Notes: a model not told the origin generated them from the letters alone. Positions 1 to 19,251 are shown, counted from the first letter of the stretch. The stretch: DNA of 64,000 nt from Glandiceps talaboti (GCF_964340395.1 NC_135555.1:20617447-20681446); one strand, 5' to 3'. Translations and numbers: made by a program.

Positions 1-139
1 CGTCATAAACCGTGGTCAGAAATTTCTCTACTTTTATTTTTTTTCAAAGATTCTCGTGGTCACAAAGTGAATGCATATTAACATGCTGACACACACTTCG
101 ATATTTCCCTTAGCTAAGTAGTTTCCTGGTGTTATTTTC

Positions 140-960
140 ATAAGTGAGACTAAGTTGACGGAAACAATCTTCATGAAAACGAAATTTTCAAATATTATAT
201 CGAATCGAAAGTTGTGGATGTACTTTGCGAATATTACTATACTCTTGGGGTGTGTCTCACCAGTTTTTCTCACAATCATTTCACCAATGTTTATTATATT
301 ACGAAAGAGAAAGGAAAAAAATTAATTGGTATGATGCTAACAATTTCACAATATGGGTACGATTTTAAATATCGGGTGGGCGGACTTTGAAAGCAAATTG
401 GATGTGTCGCACTCTGACACCCATACTTGTCTGTGATGTGGCGACAACTTTAACATCAAAATACAATGTAGCTGAGAATGTTTCGCAACCAAGGAAAGGA
501 AGTCTGTTGAACAATAGTGGCGGGTCTGTGATCGAACAATTCACACTTTACAAGATGGTCCAGATGGTTTTGTACCGGTCAGTTTATTTGAGTCATGACA
601 GGCTGAAATATTCCCACGCACTATCCAACACTTTGAGAGAGTAAAGTTCGATTACATGTTACATGGTTACACTGTGAAAAATATCGCGTGCCATTTTCCT
701 AAAGTACATAATTTATTGGCGTTAGTTATAAAAAAAGAGGTAAAAGTTGACGGAAAAACATCATGAAAACGATTTTATTTTTCAAAGATATTTGTGGATT
801 ACCTAAATATCACTTGGTATGCCGTCGGAGTTTGAATTTTTTAAAAAGTCATTGAATATCAGTGAATAACTACAAATAGGAGAAAACAAAATCAATTCTG
901 ATATATGGGTATGGAACATAAGTTCATAACTTTAAATATCTGGCGGCCCAAGTAGATCGG
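140..960. repeat. Diverged direct duplication at left edge
   Basis: Two blocks, about 140-390 and 730-960, share words in the same order: GTTGACGG, then CATGAAAACGA, a TTCAAA-rich stretch, a GTGGAT word, ATATGGGTA and TTTAAATATC followed by a GGCGG-like word. This suggests an old tandem copy roughly 590 bp apart. No coding content is recognised on either strand in 1-1170. The rest of the THAP gene and the missing dynein exons are not visible here. Confidence 0.35.
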
Positions 961-1179
961 ACGTTCGCATCGAAAAAAATGACTTTGTTCCGACAGCAGT
1001 TTTGTACCTGTCAACGTACGTGTACAGTTGGCCGTGTCTAAACATAATGTACAAATCGAATTTTAAAAAGATAATATTAGATACCGATTGGAGAAGGGAT
1101 GAAAATACAGCCTCCGCCAGATTGTAAACTTATGGTCGAATCAAAGCGATCCGGATTTGAAAAGACAGACTCATCTCAC

Positions 1180-1515
1180 CTCATTATTTTCTTGTCGCAG
1201 TTTTCCGTCATCTTCCTGTAGCCTTTTGAATATTGTAAGTGTTGGTACCGAGCCTTTCTTCAATATTTTTCGTTTCGCCGGACAGTTCATCAATTCAGCC
1301 CTCAAATCTCGTTCGATACATTCGGGTTCAAAGTGATCCTCACATACTACTTTGTTCTTTCCAAACTTAAAATTAGAAAGAGAACTGACACCAATATTGC
1401 AAAGCCACTTCTTTGCCAGATCATAGTTTTTTGATGCATCTGGAATCTTGAAAAAACTCTTTCCCGATACTTTACCAACTCTGTTCTTACACCCATACGC
1501 TTGACAACATGCCAT
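1180..1515 (-). CDS. THAP-type zinc finger protein, first coding exon (partial gene)
   Basis: This exon encodes a THAP domain, a C2CH zinc-binding DNA-binding fold found in nuclear regulators and in P-element transposases. Visible hallmarks in order are the N-terminal MACCQAYGCKNR (Cys pair), FFKIPD, the tryptophan in KKWLC, the CEDHF Cys-His pair and the closing SVPT motif (family AVPT). The order and spacing match THAP1-like proteins. I chose the ATG at 1513-1515 because THAP domains normally begin a few residues before the first zinc cysteine; an in-frame upstream ATG at 1585-1587 would add 24 residues. The exon ends at 1180 with a GAG|GTGAGA donor, phase 0, so the gene continues leftwards and probably out of the window. 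After the THAP domain the visible sequence is polar (LQEDDGKLRQENNE), as in the coiled-coil linkers of THAP proteins. Whether it is a host gene or a domesticated transposase cannot be told from one exon. Confidence 0.8.
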
Positions 1516-1569
1516 TCTGTTTGCGTCAGAGTTGCGGACCGAACTGACCATAAACTTCTCATGGGTCCA

Positions 1570-1690
1570 TACGTCACTTCCTGCCATGCGAAAGCAGACA
1601 GCGGAAGTAGTGTCTATGCACGCACGTCACTTCCGCCTCCGGACAGAGACGTTTCGAGCGACGTCTTCTCCCATACCGATAAGTGAAAGT
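1570..1690 (-). promoter_or_regulatory. Probable TATA-less promoter of the THAP gene
   Basis: This is a locally GC- and CpG-rich stretch just upstream of the THAP start codon. It contains several ETS-type GGAA/TTCC cores (ACTTCCTG near 1575, CGGAAGT near 1600, ACTTCCGCC near 1627). ETS clusters of this kind are typical of broadly active TATA-less promoters. The role is inferred. Confidence 0.4.
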
Positions 1691-1983
1691 GAATGAAACC
1701 AACACATTTTATCGTGTTTAACATTCATATTTTTATTAAAAGTCATTCAATCATAGGGTATCCTTTCCCTTTAATAATGTAAATACCCAGAATTAACAAA
1801 GAAAGTATACCACAGCAAGTAAAGCTGCAATATTTCATGTAATCTAATGAATTAATACATCATGTATTACCCCCCAAAGGATCAAATCATCTGTTGTCAA
1901 ATTTATGACCCAGTTTGATTTGGTTTCAACCACCTGTGACTATAGCTTTATAATTATCTGTTATTCCCCAATGTTTTTCTTTG

Positions 1984-2200
1984 TTCAGCCAAGGAAAATA
2001 TGAGTGACCTAAGGGATCTTTGTCAGTATGAGCCACTAGACGAGTAGTATTTTCCAGCTGAATGAAGAAAAATATTGGAGAATAACATTATTATACTAGC
2101 GCCAGTAATATCAAAGAAAACTCAGGGAAAGTAATCATGGCAATTTTGAATATTTTGACTTGTATTTCGAAGACAGCAGAACCAGTGACATAGACATGCC
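1984..2200 (+). repeat. Dispersed repeat family A, copy 1
   Basis: The segment starts near a CAGCCAAGGAAA word and contains GAGTGACCTAAGGG, a TTTGTCA word, and a TTTTCCAGCTGAATGAAGAAA-like tail. The same order recurs at 18646-18860 (same orientation) and, reversed, at 61795-61905. It lies 1.2 kb upstream of the first dynein exon. It is non-coding, with no terminal repeats identified. Confidence 0.55.
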
Positions 2201-2384
2201 TTGTCGTGACGTAGAAAGACCATAGTGTTTATTCCATATTTTTTGTTCAACTTGGCATAAATTGGTATAAATTTTATCATTTTGCCCACCCATGTTTATT
2301 TTCATCTGTTTCATATAGTGATTCCAGCTACTTTAGTCTGACATAAAAACACAGTATTTCTTCAATTGTTTTAATAAATAAAGT

Positions 2385-2560
2385 GTAATAATAATAATGT
2401 CGGTTTTTATATAGCGTTTCCTACACTGTGTTCAAAGCACTTTATGATTATTATCCCGGCACAGATCTGTAGCGGCACAATGACCATTTACTTCCTGAAC
2501 TGCCAAGGGAGCATATAACCCATTGCAGCCTTTATAAGGGCAAAAGAGTGTTTAAACCAC
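2385..2560 (+). repeat. SINE-like fragment with TATATAGCG core
   Basis: After a short TAA run the sequence reads TTTTTATATAGCGTTTCC, followed by a GTGTTCAAAGCACTTTATG word and ATTATTATCCC. This layout recurs in many marine invertebrate interspersed repeats as I recall it. No RNA polymerase III promoter was identified here. The stretch 1690-3360 otherwise shows no coding signal. Confidence 0.35.
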
Positions 2561-3360
2561 TGCATTTGTCTTACATCACCATGGCAATATTCAGTTATTG
2601 TATTCCAATTTTGGTATTAACCCCAGAATGATTTGGACTTTGGCAAGCCCTCTAATAAAAATTGATATTTTGTTGTGAATCAAAATGATCAGAAATGTGT
2701 TTTTGTTTGAGTCACCATATATGAAATGTTATTTCGGGGAACACCACATATTGATGGGTTACACTCCCCAGAAATTGCAGTGTTTTAGTGGTATGTCATA
2801 TTTGGCTCACTGCAAATGTTGGATACCATATTGTAATATTTGTATTCAGTGGCATTGTCACAGTGAATTGACCAACTTTTGTCTGTTAATCTGTATGTAA
2901 GATTTGACCACAGATTATTCAGAGCCTGTATTGAATTTCACAAATAACGATAATCTCAAAATCAATTTACTATTTTCACGATAAACTGCATATATATTAC
3001 ATGATTTCTAATATCTGTATAGTTTGATGATAATGAAATATATAGGTATCTTATTACATATGTGAAACTTGTAGTTTTGACAGCAAAATATTGATCATGA
3101 AAATATGTTGCCATAGTTACAGTGACATCAGATGCTAGCTGTCATTTACAAGTATGGATTTAATAATTTTGTCAGATCCTGTGGAAGCTGTTATTTGTTG
3201 TATAACAACATTATATTGATGTACATTGCTAAACTGAAAATATCATTAAAGTTATGAATTCGTGTTCATTATTTTCCAACTCAAGTACTTCCGTTTCCTT
3301 ATTATAGAAATACTCTCTACCAGTTTTAACTAATTGTGTCATTCTGTGCTATTTTTGCAG

Positions 3361-10054
<6,694 letters not shown>

Positions 10055-10165
10055 AAAACGTAAACTCTGCCTTTATAGAAAGCTTTCCAACCAAACTCAC
10101 AAACTTAAAACGTGATATATAAGTATAGATATCTTTGTGGCCTTCTGTGTATTAGTCTCGTAAAA

Positions 10166-10171
10166 AATAAA
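10166..10171 (+). promoter_or_regulatory. Candidate polyadenylation signal of the dynein LIC gene
   Basis: The first AATAAA downstream of the stop codon, 112 bases after it. A second AATAAA at 10387-10392 would give a longer 3' UTR. Which one is used cannot be told from sequence. Confidence 0.5.
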
Positions 10172-10919
10172 AAAACGTCCAGTGCTCTGACGTGACGTGT
10201 CTGTGGGGAGGCATATTTGCTACCATTATGTTTGAATGCTTCCAACTTGGCCTGTCTGATTTTATTGACTGTCATGCTTTTTAGTTATTATGTCATGCAT
10301 GTAACTGGATATTTGCCTAATGTCCTGCCCTACTCAACACAGTACCATTAGAAAAATAGTAATATAATAACAAATTTGCATACTGTAATAAAAGAAACTG
10401 CCATTTCTTAGTAAGCGATCAACACTATTTTTTTTTTATTGTATGGATTAAGGTGTCAATTATGCTGTAATTAACAGCAGTTTCGTCAACTTTCCATTTT
10501 TTTTTTATTTCAAAGAAACACTTGAAAGATACTTACACACAGCTAAATTACATAGAAATAGGTAACGGCTTCAAATATAATGACACAAGACTGAACTATT
10601 GGCCTCACCACGCATACCGATCGTACCGAATACATGTCATACGCTATGAAAGATACATACATACAGTGGCCGCTAAAAAGACAGAGAAATCGTACGTTTG
10701 CAGTTAACAAGAACTTTCATTTTTTTCCTGTACATTATTTGTTTTGAGTACAACTTCTTTTTTTACCTGATATTTTCTCAGAAGCTTTTTGTAGTTTCGT
10801 TTTTGGTAATTCCAAAGGTTAAAGCTTTGTACAGCGATATTGGGAATTGTTGAAATACATGGTGCTCTGTGTCAAACTTTTTTTTCGTTTTGAATTCAAG
10901 AAATTGGTGGTAAGGGCAG

Positions 10920-11310
10920 GCTTGTGGTATCATCATGGCATGCATATTCTGGTAGGCTGTGGTACAGCACATATCATCATGGCATGCATATTATGGCAGG
11001 CTGTGGTGTCATCATGGAGTGCATATTATGACAGGCTGTGGTGTCATCATGGCATGCATATTACGGCAGGCTGTGTTGTCATGGCATGCATATTACGGCA
11101 GGCTGTGGTGTCATGGCGTGCATATTACGGCAGGCTGTGGTGTCATCATGGCGTGCATATTCTGGCAGGCTGTGGTGTCATGGCGTGCATATTACGGCAG
11201 GCTGTGGTGTCATCATGGCGTGCATATTCTGGCAGGCTGTGGTACAGCATGTATCATGGCGTGCATATTATGGCAGGCTGTGGTGTCATCATCATGGCGT
11301 GTATATTAAG
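10920..11310 (+). repeat. ~35-bp minisatellite (CATGGCRTGCATATT unit)
   Basis: About eleven imperfect copies of CATGGCGTGCATATTACGG followed by CAGGCTGTGGTGTCAT, with optional extra CAT triplets. Frames opened by the repeat give WRAYYGRLW-type peptides and are not genes. It lies in the interval between the convergent dynein LIC and RPUSD2 genes. Confidence 0.93.
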
Positions 11311-12140
11311 ATAGCTAGTGATATCAATAATTATCCAGTTGAGTCTATTTTACTTTTCATCAAGAGACGTGCATGTATTTTTAAGACCTATCACCCCTGT
11401 ATATAAGAATAGGCAAGCCTAACCTTCACTCCCCTATGTTAAAATAGTTTGATCCTGCCTTTCCATGCAAATCAGAGTAATCAACCTTTTCACCAAGTCA
11501 TATCAAGTGTTCCACACAAATAATGTTTTTTTGTCAAAAATGTGAATCCGTGGTAAACAGAAAATAATTCTTATTATACAAAGTCCAAAAATATGTTGAA
11601 AAGTAAATGTTGTATAAAAGTGTCCAATGTGAGGCCATCTCAGGGGGGTGGGGGGAGGGTAGGGGAGGAGGGTCAGAAAAAAAAAGATTGATGTTAATTA
11701 GGTAACTTTGGAGAATTATCTAACAGTAAAATGTTTACGTGGTGAAAAATCTTGAAGAAAAATAACATCTTGTGGAAATCTGACATTGACATTTCCAGAA
11801 GTCAAAAATTATTGATCGTGAAAAGGTTGAACTGTTTTGCATATTTACAGACAGACAAAGCCCTGTCTTGAGACTGGTGTTGGCTTCAACGTGGTAAGAA
11901 AGTCACAGACGATTAATTTTGTTTTTAATTAATTTATCTTGTCATGAATGGCTGACGAGAAGACATACACTGAAAATGTTGTATTTGCAAAAGTACCTTT
12001 TGAAAGGAGATTTTCAATTTATTGGGAGAGGGGATTGTTTTTGTGACAATGCAAAACTGAATGATTCTGGGTGAGATACAGAGATTTGAACTTTCGGTGT
12101 TGTCTCAGTGTCAAAGGTCATGGGTACATAGATGACTGTA
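11311..12140. other. Intergenic stretch without recognisable content
   Basis: AT-rich sequence with a G-rich patch near 11643-11672. No splice-bounded coding segment, RNA gene or repeat was recognised on either strand. Confidence 0.5.
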
Positions 12141-12144
12141 GAGT

Positions 12145-12600
12145 AATTCATGTGCACATGATTGTCAAAAGAGCACTTATTTGTGCATATTGATTACTTC
12201 GCAGTTTTCAATTAAATGAGTGACTGCCGAAATATGTGCACATGATTGACCTCAGAGAGATCATGTGCACATGAATTACTAGTATAATAATCATAACCAT
12301 GTACACATGCATGTCTAGAATAACTGTGTACATGAATGAGAAAAGAGATGTATGTGCACATAACTGTCTAGAGAATAATTATGTACACATGGCTGACTAG
12401 GATAATTCATGTGCACATGATTGACTTTAAAATAATGTACACATGTATGTCAAAAAAGAGCAGTATGTACACTTGACCAACTGCAGAATAATCATGTGCA
12501 CATGATAGACGAGCTGTATGTGCACATGATAGACTAGAGCTGTATGTGCACATGATAGACTAGAGCTGTATGTGCACATGATTATAATGTGCACATAACA
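12145..12600. repeat. Degenerate array of the palindrome TGTGCACA
   Basis: About ten TGTGCACA octamers (most as ATGTGCACATGA) and several TGTACACA variants recur at irregular 25-45 bp spacing. Linkers often read TGACT or TAGACTAGAG. The most regular part is 12490-12585, where a ~26-bp unit repeats. The palindromic core sits within a longer dyad, CATGTGCACATG. Confidence 0.75.
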
Positions 12601-13620
12601 TTGAACACATACCAAATTTATAAACTTACTAAGCTAATAAATCTGGTATGTGGCTGTACTCTGAATCAGATGTACCACTGTTAATAGTGTTATTCCTCAC
12701 AAAACATGTCATAAATGATGTACCCCAAACTTTTTTACAAATTTATTTTACCAGTTGTAGGGTAATACTTGAAGTTGGGATACACTTTTCAGTTGAACCT
12801 TTACAGTAAGTTGTTAAATATAATATACCAAGACGATGACGCATGATCAAAAAATTGAAAAAAAAAAAAAACGTTTTCAGGGATCAGTTGACATCTGAAG
12901 ACATTATAACGATTCCAGTGCTTCTCAAAAAAGGTGAAAGGTGCATGTTTTATGATTTAAATGTTGAAGAATTTTTACAACTTTCTGTTGAAACCAAACC
13001 AAATATAAGTGCTTAAATGTAAATGTAACTTCATAAAAGTGAGAAAAAAAAAAGTAAGAAAAAAAAGTAAAAAAATTATACATTTCTTAAGTAGGCACTA
13101 GCAAAATGGGCTTTAAGTCACAAATTTCTTAGGTTTATATTTTGTTCCCATTGTATTTACTGACTTTTATTTTAATTTATAAAGAATTTTTTTGTTTTTG
13201 TTTTGTTTTTGCAGCACTTAAATGATATTATGTCAGTGTAAATTTGCTAGAAGTGTAATATATAAAAGTTGTAGAGCTCATCTACAGGGGGACAGTAGTC
13301 AATATTTATATTTGAAAATTCAATATGGTGTTCATTTTGTGTGTGGCAGGATTAGAGAGCGAACATCAAAATTAAAATTGATTCAAAATTCTCAAATTTT
13401 TTCAATGGCCAGGGCCTGTAATAGTCTGTATCTGAAATCCCAATTTTGCCATTTTGTAACAATTATTTTTTTCAAATTTCATGTTCTCCAAATATGTTGA
13501 AGGATAATAAGAATTGAACTCAAGTTGAAGCTAGTCTTTTCAGTTTTTTTAACAGCAGATTGCAAGTCATGGGTGTTTACAAGAACTTGTGAATCATCTC
13601 TCGAGTTTGTTTGAAGCAAG
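12601..13620. other. Intergenic AT-rich stretch without gene
   Basis: Poly-A tracts and short open frames only. A 92-residue open frame at 13222-13500 has no splice sites, no recognisable family and AT-driven composition, so it is not called. Confidence 0.5.
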
Positions 13621-13625
13621 TCTGT

Positions 13626-13710
13626 CACCCCTGTTTTCTGTGATGAATGGGTGAAGTCCCATGGTTTGGTATCATGGATCAGTCTATTTCATTTGGAAAA
13701 CAGGGGTGGT
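13626..13710. repeat. Short inverted repeat (CACCCCTGTTTTC ... GAAAACAGGGGTG)
   Basis: Thirteen-base perfect arms at about 13627-13639 and 13697-13709 enclose about 57 bp. It could be the end pair of a tiny MITE or a chance hairpin. No target duplication is seen. Confidence 0.5.
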
Positions 13711-14810
13711 CGCGTTCGTCATAGTTTTGTTTCTAAGACACAGGTTACACTATCAGTCATTGTGATTTGTGCTGCATGAGGTCATACAGATATTATGTTA
13801 GGGACTGTGATTGGTTATTTTCATTCAGACAGCTAGCCAATCGTGTATGTGTTTTTATAAATATTAACCAATGAGGGCATTTATGTAGATTGACTGGGAA
13901 AAGGCAAAACAAACTAGCAGTAACAAAAGAAAAACATGTATATTTGGAATAGTCCAATGCAAGTAGATAGTGTGGATATATGAAAACGTTGAACATTTAT
14001 AACATGTGAATGAAACACAACATTGAAGAGACAAGGTGTGGCCTGTGAGGGCGCTCATCACATATACCGTCAATTTGTCACTCCCAACAACTGTAACCCA
14101 TTGAACATAGTAAACGATCATTGGTAACTTTGTACATGCGATTGTAACAGAGAAAAGAAACATAGAAAGGTCTTGGAAGAAATACATACCTGTTTCTTAA
14201 CTTTAGTCTTACTGAATGCAACCATGTGTACATTGGTGTTATGTAAACAAGGATGCCAACTTTCTTCCCATTAAGATTCGAAGATAACAAAATGACATTT
14301 TGCCTTACGTGAAGAAGAAAATGAAAGCTGAAATGACTCATAGAAACATTGAGGACAAATTTTTTAGGTATTACACCACTGTGTCACTTGCATCAAATGC
14401 ACGTATGAAATGAAATCAGTATGCATCAAGATTTGTACATTTTCTTTTCTACTATAATTTCTGAAATTTACACACACGCTCACACACTTACACAGAGATG
14501 GGCAAAACACACAATGTAGTATAGCATCGTTTGAGAGAGATTCAACAGATATGGGAAATTTGGGGAAAAGAATGTCAATTTATCACTATCACTTGCCACA
14601 ATATATAATATTAAAAAAAAATTGCAATTTTTATGTTTAATTTTATGAATTTTTTGAGCTCGTAATTATTATGTCAAAACTTAATGGACTATGGTAATCA
14701 CCATTTTGCTGCAAAAATAAATCAAGTGTAGTCACTGCGTGTCAAAGCAAGTTTTGTGTCAAAATAGAATGTTGCTTTTCCTGTATCGTCTATATATCTG
14801 GTCTTTGTCT

Positions 14811-15170
14811 TGACTTGTGTTTGGAAAGGATGGGAGTCTTTCTATAAGCTGTGTCTGTCTGTGTGTGTGTGTCTGTGTGTCTGTGTATGTGCTTGGAATG
14901 GATGGGAGTCTGAGCTGTGTGTCTGTGTGCTTGAAAAGGATCGGAGACTTTCTATGAGCTGTGTCCATGTGTGTGTTTGGAGTCTTTCATCTACCTGTTT
15001 TGTGAGGTTGGTGTCTCATAATGTATTTGTGAGTGAGCGTGTGTGTGTGTAGTCTCAATCATTGAACTTTTGTGTGGCTGGTGTCTTTCATTGAGGTGTG
15101 TGTGTTCGTGTATGTGTTTTGTGTCTGTCAGAGCTGTGTTTTGAGCACTGTTTACAATGGTGCTTGACTA
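14811..15170 (+). repeat. Diffuse GT-rich low-complexity repeat
   Basis: Imperfect recurrence of GGATGGGAGTCTTTC, GAGCTGTGTCTG and TGTGTGTG words. Both strands carry open frames caused by the bias. The preceding 13711-14810 is AT-rich and without recognisable genes; overlapping minus-strand frames at 13.8-14.3 kb have no family signature. Confidence 0.6.
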
Positions 15171-15369
15171 GTATGCACCACGCCAGTAGGAGCCTTTTGT
15201 CATCAATGACAACCGCACATATACACAGATCAACTGCCGACAGTGCAAGTATTTGTAAAAGCCATGTAAATGCTGAAAACAGCAGAAACTACAACGTGAA
15301 CAATGAGGGCGCTGCTTTTAATTTCATATCTACCCAATGCATGCAATGTGTCACCTAATGTAACCAGTC

Positions 15370-15830
15370 AGACCAGTTTCTAACCAAACCACATCTGGTC
15401 AAAGTCCCTCAATCAGCAAAAATATTTGGTCACCCGTGGCCAATCAGTGAACTCCAACAGTGTATTATCAGTAGCATCCTGAGCCGACAACTATACCATA
15501 TTTGGACATTACATAACTGTCCCAATAAACACTAACTTGATGAGGGACTGTGTTATTGGTTAGAATTTTGTGATTAATTAACAAAGACATGATGTTAATG
15601 ACTGTAGGTGGCTGTGGATGAATTTTAAACTGCATCTGATGCATCTTAGGTCTTCTAGAGTAAAGACTTTGATTATACTGTGAGTGGAGGTGTAAATGGT
15701 AACGATACTGTATAGGAACTAGACTGTGAGTGGAGGTCTAAATGGTAACGATACTGTATAGGAACTAGACTGTGAGTGGAGGTCTAAATGGTAACGATAC
15801 TGTATAGGAACTAGACTAAGTCAGACTTAC
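15370..15830 (-). repeat. Dispersed repeat family C with 46-bp minisatellite, copy 1
   Basis: This ~300-bp body carries words such as GAGGGACTGTGTTATTGGTT, AACAAAGACATGATGTTAAT and TTCATCCACAG (on the opposite strand). It ends in three tandem copies of a 46-bp unit (GACTGTGAGTGGAGGTCTAA, ATGGTAACGATACTGTATAG) at 15674-15817. The same body and unit recur in the opposite orientation at 17320-17690 (one partial unit) and 22070-23040 (about 14 units). All three lie in or beside RPUSD2. Confidence 0.8.
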
Positions 15831-15897
15831 TCCTTCCATTATTGGCACCCATACACACAGAGTTCAAACTGTTGATCATTTAGTTGAAATAAAACTT

Positions 15898-15907
15898 TTT
15901 ATTTATT
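15898..15907 (-). promoter_or_regulatory. Candidate polyadenylation signal of RPUSD2
   Basis: TTTATT on the plus strand, twice overlapping, reads AATAAA on the minus strand about 215 bases after the RPUSD2 stop codon. Confidence 0.45.
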
Positions 15908-16118
15908 GAAACAGAAACTACAGCATGAACAAAGAGGTTGTTCTTTATAATGGCACATATATAATACATTTTCCATTGCTTCTTACATATTTATTCCATC
16001 TGACTCTTTCCATTGCTGAAATCGTGACATCTAAAAATGCAATGATCATAAACGACAGAAACTAAAAAATGAACTAAGAGGGCGCCCTTTACATTGCTCA
16101 CTCTCCGTCAATAGCTTC

Positions 16119-19100
16119 TTACACTACTTCCTCGGGCTCCTTCCAGTCGTCAGCTGCCCATTCTGGCATTGGTGTACTGTATTCAAAATCTGGACCCTGT
16201 ATTAAATATAGAACAACATAAAGTTACACCTTGTAATTGTATTTTCATGTCTGACAATTTTTTAAAATCATTTTCATTTAACTTCAAAAAAAAGAATTGT
16301 TTCTGGTCAGGACAGTTTGTCTAAAATGGTGTAACGATGTTTTTTTTTGTTTTTTTTTTAATTCTCAACAAACCTGTCACCCAGTCTGCTATTTATGGCA
16401 GTTACTGTTCTTTTTATTTAGTACTTTAGAGCAAGTGTGTATGTGGGGCAGATGTCATTTGCTTGTTCATGATTGGCTCTGCAGTTGTCTTCACTGAAGT
16501 AGGGAAGGTTATTTTTGTGTTTCCCCATGGATCTGTAGACTGTATGGGCTGGACAAACATGAAAAAAATAGAGAGACTGGCACGAGGGTATTTAAGTGAT
16601 GTGCATGCTGACCAGAAAGAATTTTTTTTGTTCAAGCCTACAAAGAAAGATGGAGTTGTACATTTAATTCTAGTCTCACGATACAAGTGCATGTGCTCAC
16701 TGGTAAAAAATTTCATTTTTTGAACAAAATGAATCACGTGACATACCTTGTAAGACAAAGCATGTAAATACATAACCAATTCATGGGGTAGTGGATCTTT
16801 ATGTTTCAGTCTGCATTCCTTGCACATAGCATTAATTATGTCGTTGGCTGGCCCACAGTCATCAGCAGGTATACTGCCCTCAACAGTTTCAGCGGGTGCT
16901 GATTCCTTATTTAATTCCTCCAGTATACTAGTGTTTGTGTCTGTACTTGTCGTTCCTCCTGTGATACTAGCTTCCCTATTGGCTGTGACATCAGCCTCCA
17001 TATTGGTTTTGACACCAGCTTCCCTATTGGCTGTGACACCAGCTTTCTCAGTTCTGTCTCCTGAGGCTAGCATCTCATTTTCTGTCACCATAAATTTTTT
17101 AGTTTGTTCATTTTTTTCAAGTTTCTCACAATTCGTTTTGTCATCTGGTTCTTTCACATCAGATACAGTTTCCGTTTCCTTACTGACAGCTTCCTTCATG
17201 TTTGTTTGATGTACCGTGTTTGAAATCTCGTCTGTATTATCTTCTAGCAATGTTGATTGAGTTTCTCTGTTATGGTGTTCAATCAGAGATGTCAGTATCT
17301 GCAAGAAATAAATGAAATTCCTATACAGTATTGTTATGATTTACACCTCCACTGATGTACAGTCAAAGTCATTACTCTAGAAGTCCTGAGATCCATGAAA
17401 TGTAATTTAAAATTCATCCACAGCCACCTACACAGTCATTAAGATCATGTCTTTGTTAATCAATCACAAAATTCCAACCAATGACAGTCCCTCATAAAGT
17501 TAGTGTTTATTGGGACAGTTATGTAATGTCCAAATATGGTATATTTGTCAACTCAGGATGCTACATATACATTTACATCACTATAACAGTTGGGATTCAC
17601 TGATTGGATGAACAACTTTTTGTGCTGATTGAGGGACTTTGACCAGACATGGTTTAGTTAGAGAGACCACGTTGGCATCCAGACTATAACTATTGTTGAT
17701 CAACTTGGTAGATTACAGTTACACACATAGGTGATGATGGGTGCCTCTGTTGTGGGAATCTAATCACCCTGTGGTCAAACATACATTGAAAGTTCACAAA
17801 GATGTACACTCTGCAAGATCATGGAAGTCATCAGAAATGCCACCCTGCTGTGGTCCATTCAGTACAAAATGTAACTTTGATCAACATATCACAACAACAC
17901 TTTTAGTTTGTTTCTAGTTTTTTCTGTTCCTCGACAAAAATTGAAATCAGTGAAGATAGTTTTCAATAAGAACATAAACCAAGACCTCGATTGCCAGAGC
18001 TGATCAGGACACCACTAACATTAGTCGTAAAAAAATCACATGAATATATTTCAACTATTGAGGTAAGCTCGCCTCAGGACTTTGGAAACTAATACTAGTA
18101 ATCTATCAACGTCTGCTTACACAAGTGAATTCATTTTTCTCTGGAATCACTGTAATGATGTATTTTTTTTTGGCGTGTTTGCCTAGAGCTATGTATGTAC
18201 AATTCATGCACCTAGATTGCAAGTATTACTCATGGAGAATCACTTCTAAACTGAGAGAACTTGATCAAGTCCTACCTCGTCATCAGTTTTAGCTATGATT
18301 CCACCTTTGCCAGTATCAGGTCCCCAAACAGGACTGTTATACAGAGGATCATTTACTATAGGATAACCTAGATATTGGAGGTGAACTCGTATCTGGTGCA
18401 TCCGTCCTGTGTGAGGTACACCTTTGAAGTTATAGAATAAAAAAATAACATGTTAGTAAATGTGTGCCTATATGAAGTCAATTATTGAATCAAAACCTAT
18501 GAGGAGTATAAACATTTAACGATATAGTGTATTTTCACATATCAAACTTTGTAAAAAAAAATCACCTCAAAAACTTGTATATTCCAAAATTGGCTATATT
18601 ACCCATATCTCCTTGCAGTATTTAGATATTGCTTTCCAATATCATCATTTGCTCAGCCAAGGAAACTACGAGTAACCTAAGGGGCCTTGTCACTACGAGT
18701 CCAAGACAAATGTCAAAACCTGTATGTCATGAGTATTTTTTCCTACTGAATGAAGAAATATGTATGGTAATTATGTAATTATACCTGTTCAAATGTAAGA
18801 TATGAAAAAAATAGGAAAAATAATTGTGATTTTGAACATTTTGGCTAAAATTTCAAGGACAGCAGATTGAACATCATAGATGAATGTGGGTTAGACTTAG
18901 ATCGGCTAGGTATCTCCTGTATTCCTGTTCAAATGTCTACAACTTGGCTTGTGCATGGTGTAATCGTTATTGATAGTCACTGGAGAAGTATGAATCAAGG
19001 ATATTATAATTTTGATCTTTAATAATATGGAATAGACATTAAAAATTTGTCCACTTACACTTGACAACACTACTAGTGCCATTGTAACTCAGTCTAGAAA

Positions 19101-19215
19101 ACTCAGTTCTACAAGGTTTGCCGTCTTCACTCACTCTGCATACTCCAATCTTGTGAGACATGGTTTGTATTGGCTCTGAACAATCTATTGGCTCACTGTT
19201 TGGGAAAAAAATAAT

Positions 19216-19251
<36 letters not shown>

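Larger units (their letters stand above)
15270..16110 (+). repeat. Three direct copies of an AGAAACTA...GAGGGCGC motif
   Basis: AGAAACTACAACGTGAACAA followed by GAGGGCGCT occurs near 15280-15315. A variant (AGAAACTACAGCATGAACAA, AGAGG) is near 15912-15945 and another (AGAAACTAAAAAATGAACTA, AGAGGGCGCC) is near 16057-16090. The last copy ends about 30 bases from the RPUSD2 stop codon, so it lies in its 3' UTR. Confidence 0.55.

Noticed and set aside
10847-11406. Overlapping plus-strand frames of 116-155 residues with WRAYYGRLW-type repeats
   Set aside because: All three frames are open because of a 35-bp minisatellite; no splice sites or domain support a gene.
13864-14341. Overlapping minus-strand frames of 87 and 107 residues
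   Set aside because: Hydrophobic, Tyr/Phe-rich AT-driven translations with no recognisable domain and no consistent splice signals.
16426-16746. Extension of the RPUSD2 acidic exon into VCHVIHF and beyond
   Set aside because: A GTATGT donor at 16746 and the phase-matched [11 protein letters not shown] exon at 16196 show this stretch is intron.
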